Below, piece by piece: positions 42,925-49,634 of a stretch of 64,000 nucleotides of DNA. The stretch is from PALSA-607 sp036501485. Its GTDB lineage: Bacteria; Actinomycetota; Actinomycetes; Acidothermales; Acidothermaceae. Location: positions 38,269 to 102,268 of the forward strand of contig DASYAG010000102.1 in assembly GCA_036501485.1 (NCBI GenBank), read 5' to 3'. Both the position numbers and the translations under genes were made by a program. Below the pieces are notes generated by a model, which worked only from the letters and a program-made list of their open reading frames with translations, did no database searches and had not been told where the DNA came from. The stretch's first letter is position 1. The number at the start of each line of letters is the position of its first letter.

Positions 42925-43878
42925 ATGCGCATCGCAGTCGCCGGCGCAGGTGCGTTCGGCATCAAGCATCTCGACGGCTTGCAAAACATCGACGGCGTCG
43001 AGATCACCTCGATCGTCAGCCGCCGCATCGAGCAAGCGCGCGAGGTCGCGGAGAAATATGGCGCCCGGCACGCGACGACCGACCTCGACGAGACGCTTGC
43101 CCAAGACGACGTCGATGCGGTGATCCTCTGCACACCGACGCAAATGCATGCTGCGCAGTCGATCGCGACGCTACGCGCGGGCAAGCACGTCCAGGTGGAG
43201 ATTCCGCTCGCCGACAACCTGGCTGACGCACTCGCGGTCGACAAGGTGCAGCGCGAGACCGGGTTGGTCGCGATGGTCGGCCATACCCGCCGCTTCAACC
43301 CATCGCATCAATGGGTGCACAACAAAGTCGTGGCGGGTGAGCTGTCGATCCAGCAGATGGACGTCCAGACCTACTTCTTCCGCCGCTCGAACGTGAACGC
43401 GCTCGGGCAGCCGAGGAGCTGGACAGACCACCTGCTGTGGCACCACGCGGCGCACACAGTCGACCTCTTCCAGTACCAGACCGGTGAAGAGGTGGTCATC
43501 GCGAATGCGGTGCAAGGGCCGATCCACCCGGTTCTCGGGATCGCCATGGACATGTCGATCCAGTTGCGGACGTCGAGCGGCAAGCTCTGCACGCTGTCGC
43601 TCAGCTTCAACAACGACGGCCCACTGGGCACGTTCTTCCGCTACATCTGCGACAACGGGACCTACCTAGCGCGCTATGACGATCTGCTCACCGGCAAGGA
43701 CGAACCGGTCGACGTCTCGCACGTGGCGGTATCGATGAACGGCATCGAGCTTCAGGATCGCGAGTTCGTCTCGGCAATCAACGAAGGTCGTGCGCCGAAC
43801 TCGAGCGTTGCGGACGTACTCCCCTGCTATCGGGTACTCGACGTACTGGCACGGCAACTAGAAACGCAGGTCGGTTAG
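42925..43878 (+). CDS. ligC: 4-Carboxy-2-hydroxymuconate-6-semialdehyde dehydrogenase
   Basis: NAD(P)+ dehydrogenase of the Gfo/Idh/MocA fold that oxidises the ring-cleavage product (as hemiacetal) to 2-pyrone-4,6-dicarboxylate. 317 aa from ATG 42925 with AAAGGGA upstream. GAGAFGIKHLDGL is the nucleotide site; LLWHHAAHTVDLFQYQTGE is typical of LigC. Last gene of the operon, convergent with the IclR gene only three bases away. Confidence 0.95.
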   Translation: MRIAVAGAGAFGIKHLDGLQNIDGVEITSIVSRRIEQAREVAEKYGARHATTDLDETLAQDDVDAVILCTPTQMHAAQSIATLRAGKHVQVEIPLADNLADALAVDKVQRETGLVAMVGHTRRFNPSHQWVHNKVVAGELSIQQMDVQTYFFRRSNVNALGQPRSWTDHLLWHHAAHTVDLFQYQTGEEVVIANAVQGPIHPVLGIAMDMSIQLRTSSGKLCTLSLSFNNDGPLGTFFRYICDNGTYLARYDDLLTGKDEPVDVSHVAVSMNGIELQDREFVSAINEGRAPNSSVADVLPCYRVLDVLARQLETQVG

Positions 43879-43881
43879 CTG

Positions 43882-44634
43882 CTACGCCAGCGCCCGCGAG
43901 ATTCCGCGCGCGGCTGCCATCACAGCGGGCACGTATTGGGCTGAGATGTTGTCCCGCGCCTTGACGACGACCGAAATCGCGGCGACGACCGCGCCCGAAC
44001 TGTCTCGCACCGGTGCGGCGACTGATGACGAGATGGTTTGGATTTGCCGATCGCTGATCGCGTATCCAACTTGTCGCACCTCGGCGAGAATCCGCCGCAG
44101 CCGGCGCGGATCCGTGATCGTGTAGCGGGTGTAGCGCGCCAGCGGCGAGCTCAGCACCTCTTCCTGCGTCTCCGCTGAACTGTGCGCAAGGAGCACTAGT
44201 CCGACAGCCGTCGCGTGAACGGGCAACCGAAGGCCGGGGCGGGTCAGTACCTGCACGGAATCACGGCCCGCTATTCGCTCGACGTAGACCGCGTCCTTGC
44301 CGTCGATGATGGCGAGCTGCACGTTCTCGTGCGTGGCTTCGTACAGGTCCTCCATGATCGGTAGCGCTGACTCGCGCAGACCAACTGATCGCGGCGCGTG
44401 CGACGCGAGTTCCCACAGGCGCAGGCCGATCTGGTACCGACCGGAGTCGTCACGTTCCAGGAAATGCCGGCCGACGAGTTCGCCGACGAGGCGGTGGGTC
44501 GTCGTGAGGGGCAACCCGGTTCGTCGGGCTACGTCAGACAGGCTCAAACTGTCGCGCTGGCCGGCAAAGGTTTCCAAGATGTCGGCGACCCGACCCGTCA
44601 CGCTAGGCCCACCTGAGACAGAGCGGCCAGCCAC
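43882..44634 (-). CDS. IclR-family transcriptional regulator, second copy
   Basis: About 250 aa from GTG 44634, preceded by AGGGGA; the frame is open to 44751 but that part lies inside marR. Winged-helix segment LSLSDVARRTGLPLTTTHRLVGEL and a full effector domain are present. It follows marR by ten bases, so the two regulators are co-transcribed. A role in controlling pob/lig or hydroxycinnamate genes is likely. Confidence 0.88.
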   Translation of the reverse strand: MAGRSVSGGPSVTGRVADILETFAGQRDSLSLSDVARRTGLPLTTTHRLVGELVGRHFLERDDSGRYQIGLRLWELASHAPRSVGLRESALPIMEDLYEATHENVQLAIIDGKDAVYVERIAGRDSVQVLTRPGLRLPVHATAVGLVLLAHSSAETQEEVLSSPLARYTRYTITDPRRLRRILAEVRQVGYAISDRQIQTISSSVAAPVRDSSGAVVAAISVVVKARDNISAQYVPAVMAAARGISRALA

Positions 44635-44644
44635 TCGCCGTCCC

Positions 44645-45148
44645 CTATCGAGAACGACGCGGGACGACGGAACCCGCGGCTCGGTCGTGAAGATTGGCGG
44701 TGCAGGATTCAAGCCCTGCCCGCAACTGTCGTCGCATCGGCGCATCGACACCGCGCAGCATTCTCGCTTCGAGTTCGTCCACTTCGCCGTCGCACGATTC
44801 GAGCAGCGCCGCTCCGGCCGTTGTCAAAGAGACGAGCCGAATCCGTAGGTTCGCCGGGCTCGGCTGTCTCTCTATGAGGCCCTTGCGCTCCAAGATCGCG
44901 ACCATCTCGTTACCCGCTTGGGCAGTGACAAAGGAGCGCCGCGAAAGCTGCGCTGATGAGATACCAGGGTTTCGTTCGAGCACGCTCAATGCGGTGTACT
45001 GCAGAGTCGTGAGGCCGTGGCGGCCCACAATGCGATCGAGCTGCGCGCGGATGGCGAGTTCGGCTTGCTTCACCAGATAAGTCAGCCGCGGCGCGGGAGC
45101 TCGAACGACCGCACGCGACGTGCCAGTGCGCGCGCCGGCCGTCGTCAT
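44645..45148 (-). CDS. MarR-family regulator, probable hydroxycinnamate repressor
   Basis: 167 aa from ATG 45148 (MTTAGARTG). The winged-helix core reads GLTTLQYTALSVLERNPGISSAQLSRRSFVTAQAGNEMVAILERKGLIERQ. It is divergent from the hydratase-lyase/CoA-ligase operon, exactly the arrangement of CouR and FerR-type MarR repressors, which are released by hydroxycinnamoyl-CoA thioesters. A palindrome lies in the shared intergenic region. Confidence 0.88.
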   Translation of the reverse strand: MTTAGARTGTSRAVVRAPAPRLTYLVKQAELAIRAQLDRIVGRHGLTTLQYTALSVLERNPGISSAQLSRRSFVTAQAGNEMVAILERKGLIERQPSPANLRIRLVSLTTAGAALLESCDGEVDELEARMLRGVDAPMRRQLRAGLESCTANLHDRAAGSVVPRRSR

Positions 45149-45220
45149 ACCGACACGGTAGCAACGACACGAGTGGGCCTGAGGGATTGCGGTCTGGCAC
45201 CTGACGGAGCACACTGCCAA

Positions 45221-45237
45221 TATCAAGGTACCTGATA
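45221..45237. promoter_or_regulatory. Palindrome between marR and the hydratase-lyase gene
   Basis: TATCAAGGTACCTGATA: TATCA/TGATA arms around AGGTACC. It lies 13 bp upstream of the hydratase-lyase ATG. Likely MarR operator by position. Confidence 0.55.
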
Positions 45238-45250
45238 CTGGAGGACCGGC

Positions 45251-46066
45251 ATGGGGTCAACGGTCGCAGTCGAGATCGACGACGGGATCGGCTGGGTTTC
45301 GCTGAATCGCCCTGACAAGCGCAATGCGATGAGCCCGACGCTGAATCGCGAAATGATCGCGGTCTTGGAGGAGTTGGAGGGCGACGATCGCGTCCGGGTG
45401 CTCGTGCTCACCGGCACCGGCGACGCATGGTCGGCGGGGATGGATCTGAAGGAGTACTTCCGAGAAGTTGAGGCCGGCCCGCCGCACGTGCAAACACAGG
45501 CACGACGCGACAGTGCCGAATGGCAGTGGCGGCGGCTGATCCACTATTCGAAGCCGACGATCGCGATGGTCAACGGCTGGTGCTTCGGCGGGGCGTTCAC
45601 GCCGCTCGTATGTTGCGACCTGGCGATCACCGCGAACGAAGCGATTTTCGGTCTGTCAGAGGTGAATTGGGGGATCCCGCCCGGTGGCCTCGTCAGTCGC
45701 GCGCTCGCGGAAACAGTCTCCTCTCGCGATGCGTTGTGGTTCATCATGACCGGCGAGACATTCGACGGAACCCGCGCTGCACAAATGCGGCTGGTTAACG
45801 AATCCGTGCCATTAGCGCAGTTGCGCGAACGCACCACTGAAGTTGCGCAGAAGCTGGCTGGCATGAACCTGGCTGTCTTGCGAGCTGCCAAGGTCGGGTT
45901 CAAGAAGGCGCGACTGATGTCGTGGGACGAAGCAGAGGACTACCTCTACGCGAAACTTGACCAGGCGGTTCTTGGCGACCCCGAAAGTGGCAAACAGCAA
46001 GGACTCGCGCAGTTCCTTGACGAGAAGTCACTGCGGCCCGGCCTCGACTCCTACGACCGATCCTGA
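45251..46066 (+). CDS. ech: Hydroxycinnamoyl-CoA hydratase-lyase (feruloyl/p-coumaroyl-CoA)
   Basis: Crotonase-fold enzyme that hydrates p-coumaroyl- or feruloyl-CoA and cleaves it to 4-hydroxybenzaldehyde or vanillin plus acetyl-CoA. 271 aa with RBS GGAGG. Diagnostic stretches: NRPDKRNAMSPTLNREM, WSAGMDLKEYFREVEAG, PTIAMVNGWCFGGAFTPLV and catalytic Glu137 in FGLSEVNWGIPPGG. These match Pseudomonas HCHL closely rather than ordinary enoyl-CoA hydratases. Confidence 0.93.
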   Translation: MGSTVAVEIDDGIGWVSLNRPDKRNAMSPTLNREMIAVLEELEGDDRVRVLVLTGTGDAWSAGMDLKEYFREVEAGPPHVQTQARRDSAEWQWRRLIHYSKPTIAMVNGWCFGGAFTPLVCCDLAITANEAIFGLSEVNWGIPPGGLVSRALAETVSSRDALWFIMTGETFDGTRAAQMRLVNESVPLAQLRERTTEVAQKLAGMNLAVLRAAKVGFKKARLMSWDEAEDYLYAKLDQAVLGDPESGKQQGLAQFLDEKSLRPGLDSYDRS

Positions 46067-46085
46067 CCGCCCAGGTGTCGCAGGC

Positions 46086-47624
46086 ATGATCTACAACAGC
46101 CTGTACCCGGATCCCGTCATTCCACGAATCAGTCTCCCCGACTACGTTCTTGCGACAGCATCGGATCGATCGGCACGTCCAGCGCTCATCGACGGAACTA
46201 CCGGCGAGACGTTGACGTATGGCGATCTCCTACGGCTGGTACCGGCGATCGCGCGATCACTTGCTGCGGCGGGTGTGCAGCCCGGCGACGTCGTGGCTTT
46301 GATGAGTCCCAACCGACCTGCGTGGGCAGCGGCTTTCTACGGCACGCTCGCAGCCGGCGCCACTGTCACCGCCTTGAACCCTCAACTCACGCAGCGAGAG
46401 GTGTCCCGCCAACTGAACGAGTCGCATGCCGTCGCGCTCATCACCGACGGCAGCGCAATGTCAGTGGCCTTGGCAGCCGGGGATGCCGCCGCAATCCCGG
46501 TCCTCGACCTCACATCGCTGTGCACAGCGGTTGGGGAAACGGCGGTCGTCACTGACACGCATCGCGGCAGTTCTGTCGATCCTGAATCGGACGTCGCGGT
46601 GCTGGCGTACTCAGGCGGAACCACCGGCCTGCCCAAGGGAGTGTTACTTACCCATCGCAACCTCGTTGCGTGCCTGTGCCAACACGAAGCGGTCTACCAC
46701 GTCGACTCGCGCGATGTCTTCCTTGCGGTATTGCCGTTCTTCCACATCTACGGCATGTCCATCATCTTGGGTTACGGACTTCGCCACGGCGCCACGATTG
46801 TCGCGATGCCGCGCTTCGACGCGGATCGATACTTGGCGCTGATCGGCGAACGACGAGTCACCCGGCTCCACCTCGCTCCCCCGTTAGCTACCGTCGTCGC
46901 GGCTGCCGATCTGCGGTTTGATCTGAGCTCGGTGCGGCATGCCATGTCGGGTGCAGCGCCGTTGGACGCCGCGACGGTAGTTGCGCTCGAGGCGCGGTTG
47001 AAGTGCTCGGTCGGCCAGGGCTACGGGATGACCGAAGCGAGTCCAGGCGTCACCTGGGTTCCCGATGTCGGCGCGACGACTGCACCCGGCTCGGTCGGCC
47101 ATTTACTGCCTGGCACACAGGCGCGGGTAGTCGATCCAGTGACGCTTCGCGATGCCACCGAATCGGGCGAGCTCTGGATTCGCGGACCGCAGGTCATGCG
47201 CGGTTATCTCGACAATCCTGTTGCCACTGACGATGCGATTGTCGACGGTGGCTGGTTGCGTACTGGCGACGCCGTGCGCATCGATGAATCTGGAACCGTG
47301 TGGGTTGTCGATCGACTCAAAGAAATCATCAAGTACAAGGGCTACCAGATCGCGCCGGCCGAACTCGAAGCTGTGTTGCGCGAGCATCCGTTGGTCGTCG
47401 ATGTCGCTGTGATCGGCGTCGCCGACACCGTCGCCGGCGAGATCCCGAAGGCGTTCGTTGTCCGTAACGACATCGACCTGACCGATGCCGCACTCATCGC
47501 GTGGTGTGCCGAACGAGTTGCTCCCTACAAGCGGCCGCGCGCCGTAGAGTTTGTCGAGTCAATCCCAAGGTCGACATCAGGGAAAGTCTTGCGTCGCATC
47601 CTGCGAGAAGGGGCCCAGACATGA
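46086..47624 (+). CDS. Acyl-CoA ligase, 4-coumarate-CoA ligase type
   Basis: 512-aa ANL adenylate-forming enzyme, start ATG 46086. AMP loop YSGGTTGLPKG, GYGMTEASPG, YLDNPVATDDAIVDGGWLRTGD, hinge VDRLKEIIKYKGYQIAPAELE and C-terminal Lys in PRSTSGKVLRR are present. With the adjacent hydratase-lyase it very probably activates p-coumarate or ferulate to the CoA thioester. Confidence 0.9.
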   Translation: MIYNSLYPDPVIPRISLPDYVLATASDRSARPALIDGTTGETLTYGDLLRLVPAIARSLAAAGVQPGDVVALMSPNRPAWAAAFYGTLAAGATVTALNPQLTQREVSRQLNESHAVALITDGSAMSVALAAGDAAAIPVLDLTSLCTAVGETAVVTDTHRGSSVDPESDVAVLAYSGGTTGLPKGVLLTHRNLVACLCQHEAVYHVDSRDVFLAVLPFFHIYGMSIILGYGLRHGATIVAMPRFDADRYLALIGERRVTRLHLAPPLATVVAAADLRFDLSSVRHAMSGAAPLDAATVVALEARLKCSVGQGYGMTEASPGVTWVPDVGATTAPGSVGHLLPGTQARVVDPVTLRDATESGELWIRGPQVMRGYLDNPVATDDAIVDGGWLRTGDAVRIDESGTVWVVDRLKEIIKYKGYQIAPAELEAVLREHPLVVDVAVIGVADTVAGEIPKAFVVRNDIDLTDAALIAWCAERVAPYKRPRAVEFVESIPRSTSGKVLRRILREGAQT

Positions 47625-48007
47625 CCGGATCCTTCAACGTTGAATGGCTGCCTGGCGGGGTACTACTGCAGACGCGCACTGGCACGCTCACCGTTGCGCA
47701 GGCCGAGCAGTACGTCGCTGCGGTGAAGGCCGAGGTATCCAAGGCCCCGAATCCGTGGGGCGCCGTCATCGATACGCGGGCGGCCGCTGCGCAATCGGAA
47801 GAAGTACAGGAAGTGATCCAACGCCTGATCAAGTTCGTCGTCGCCAACAAGGTTGCGCGGATCGCCATGGTCTCGACAAGTGCGATCACAGCTATGCAGC
47901 AGCGTCGCGTCACCACGGCTCCCGGCATGCATGACCCATCGACCGTCTCCTTTCACCAAGACCTCGACGAAGCAATCGCAGAAGTGCGGAACACCGTCGC
48001 GAAGTAG
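47621..48007 (+). CDS. Hypothetical protein coupled to the CoA ligase
   Basis: 128 aa from ATG 47621 (ATGA overlap with the ligase stop). The fold pattern (GGVLLQTRTGTLTVAQAEQYVAAV, then WGAVIDTR and a long helix) resembles SpoIIAA/STAS-like proteins, but this is tentative. Being in the hydroxycinnamate operon it may be an accessory. Confidence 0.6.
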   Translation: MTGSFNVEWLPGGVLLQTRTGTLTVAQAEQYVAAVKAEVSKAPNPWGAVIDTRAAAAQSEEVQEVIQRLIKFVVANKVARIAMVSTSAITAMQQRRVTTAPGMHDPSTVSFHQDLDEAIAEVRNTVAK

Positions 48008-48029
48008 GTGCGGCCGCTACGCTCGGTAA

Positions 48030-48596
48030 GTGACCAGCGACGGCTCGACGAACGCGACGTTTCCGGTCGGGATCTTCATCGTCTTCGGTGCGATCTGGGT
48101 CGTGTTCGCTGCCTTCTATATTGTCGGAATCGCAGGTCTGATCAGCATTGCCCGACAGCCCAACGAAGCGTTTGGGCCTTGGTGGGATAACACTAAGCAG
48201 ACGTGGATCGTCGGCTCAGCGATCGCATTCTTCGTTCCGTTCGGTCCGCTCGTCGCTGGAATCTGCTGGTTCTCGGGGGGCAAAGGACCGATCCGCCGTG
48301 GGGAGCAGGCAGGAAGACCGTTCTGGAGCGGACCACCAAAGCCGCCGCCATACCCGCCGTACGGATATCCAGGTTTCCCACCGCCCGGCTACCCGCCACC
48401 GGGGTATCCGCCGCCCGTTACCAGCAGCCCGGTTATCAGCAGCCCGGTCATCAGCCACCGAACTACCCGCCGTCCGACCCGCCGCCCTCTACGGACTGAG
48501 GCGCAACACCACTCGCGGCGATGGGCTTCTCCAGGCCTTCGCCTTGCAACAAGCTCCACGCGCGCATCAACGCCACCGCCAACGAGGCGATCGTGA
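48030..48596 (+). CDS. Small membrane protein with Pro/Tyr-rich tail; reading frame probably shifted
   Basis: From GTG 48030 there are two membrane helices (about 11-37 and 58-80) and a proline/tyrosine-rich cytoplasmic tail with GYPPP repeats. The continuous frame runs to 48596, but after the GYPPP repeats it becomes Arg/Ser-rich and unlike the rest. Shifting by one base near 48417 continues the repetitive tail as YQQPGYQQPGHQPPNYPP and stops at 48499. I think the natural end is 48499. The shift may be a sequencing error in the repetitive tract, a true mutation, or slippage. Confidence 0.55.
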   Translation: MTSDGSTNATFPVGIFIVFGAIWVVFAAFYIVGIAGLISIARQPNEAFGPWWDNTKQTWIVGSAIAFFVPFGPLVAGICWFSGGKGPIRRGEQAGRPFWSGPPKPPPYPPYGYPGFPPPGYPPPGYPPPVTSSPVISSPVISHRTTRRPTRRPLRTEAQHHSRRWASPGLRLATSSTRASTPPPTRRS

Positions 48597-49005
48597 TCCA
48601 CGCGATACCGGTAACTAGCGAGACGCTGTGCGGACGCACGAGCAGGCCGATGCTCACAGCGAGTTGCGCGATGAACGCCGCCGCCATAAGAGTCGACACT
48701 GCAACCTTGGTGACGCCCCGACCGACTTGGCGCTGCAGCCTGAATGTCGCCGCCAACGCGAGAATTGCGCTGATGCTCGCAGTCACTCCGAGATTCTTAC
48801 CGGGGATCAGCGCTGCCATCGAGACAAAAAAGCCGTTGACGAGTCCGGTGAACGAACTGCTGGAGAGTGCTCTCGCACGCGACGACGGATTCGCCCCGAG
48901 GACCGCCTCCGGTCGCATCGAGATCGCGACGAAGAGCAGGCCGATTAGGGCGCCGGCTGCGGATGCCGCCGCGGTGAAGAATCCGTCGAAGTTGTCGGGA
49001 ACCAC
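48463..49005 (-). CDS. Hypothetical multi-helix membrane protein
   Basis: About 180 aa from GTG 49005 (VVPDNFDGFFTAAASAAGALIGLLFVAISM), with four or so hydrophobic segments. The FDGFFTAAASAAGALIGLLFV start is a pattern I associate with conserved actinobacterial membrane proteins of unknown function. The longer opening to 49113 lies inside the preceding DUF5317 gene. Overlap with that gene is about 60 bp in another frame. Confidence 0.65.
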   Translation of the reverse strand: MVPDNFDGFFTAAASAAGALIGLLFVAISMRPEAVLGANPSSRARALSSSSFTGLVNGFFVSMAALIPGKNLGVTASISAILALAATFRLQRQVGRGVTKVAVSTLMAAAFIAQLAVSIGLLVRPHSVSLVTGIAWITIASLAVALMRAWSLLQGEGLEKPIAASGVAPQSVEGGGSDGG

Positions 49006-49619
49006 CGGTGTCCTCGTCGAGTAGGCCGGGTAGGCGCTGGCGATCCTAGCGTGTCGGCGGTCGGGGCGGTGAGTTCGGCGCGGCGCGATGAGCGCACGAG
49101 CCGGCTGCCGCACAGGTGATGCAGGCCGTAGGCGAGCCCGAGCAGAATCAACAGGTCGCCGATGCTGAAAACGTTGGCCATCGGCACACTCGCCGGTACC
49201 GGGATGACATCACCGAGCCACGCCAGGTGTGGATGCGCGAGCACCCCCGAGTTGTTGAAGTCGCCCGCGACCGGATGGATGCCGGCCGTCGCAAGTGCCG
49301 AACGCGACGCAGGCAGGGTGCCGCCGTTGACCGCGATAGTGATGGCGTTGAGAGCACCACCGAGGGCGACGATTGGCAGTCCGCTAACGCGACGGTTCAG
49401 CCAGACAAACCAGCCGGCCATCACGTAACTGACAAGGTGCGCGCTTACGAGCAGCGCACGCGGCCAAGTTGGCACGACACTGATCGCGAGAACCTGCAAG
49501 GCAAGCGCGCCAGCAATCAGCCAAAACGACTTGATGCGCACATTCGCGAGCGCTCGAAGGTGGCCACCGAAGAGTGGCACTGTGGCCACGAGCAGGCCGG
49601 CGAGCAACGCCATCAACAT
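48945..49619 (-). CDS. DUF5317 family membrane protein
   Basis: 224 aa with about five membrane helices. The first helix MLMALLAGLLVATVPLFGGH, SGLPIVALGGALNAITIAVNGGTLPAS and the NVFSIGDLLILLGLAYGLH segment match DUF5317. RBS GGGGAGA precedes ATG 49619. It follows the GGDEF-EAL gene by 15 nt on the same strand. Confidence 0.8.
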   Translation of the reverse strand: MLMALLAGLLVATVPLFGGHLRALANVRIKSFWLIAGALALQVLAISVVPTWPRALLVSAHLVSYVMAGWFVWLNRRVSGLPIVALGGALNAITIAVNGGTLPASRSALATAGIHPVAGDFNNSGVLAHPHLAWLGDVIPVPASVPMANVFSIGDLLILLGLAYGLHHLCGSRLVRSSRRAELTAPTADTLGSPAPTRPTRRGHRWFPTTSTDSSPRRHPQPAP

Positions 49620-49634
49620 GGTGAGTCTCCCCGC

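Noticed and set aside
44690..44730. tRNA T-arm-like GGATTCAAGCCC sequence
   Set aside because: It is inside the marR coding sequence and no cloverleaf can be built around it.
25746..47624. Genomic island carrying the aromatic genes
   Set aside because: No flanking tRNA, integrase, repeats or insertion sequence and no obvious change in base composition; transfer may be old but the sequence here does not show it.
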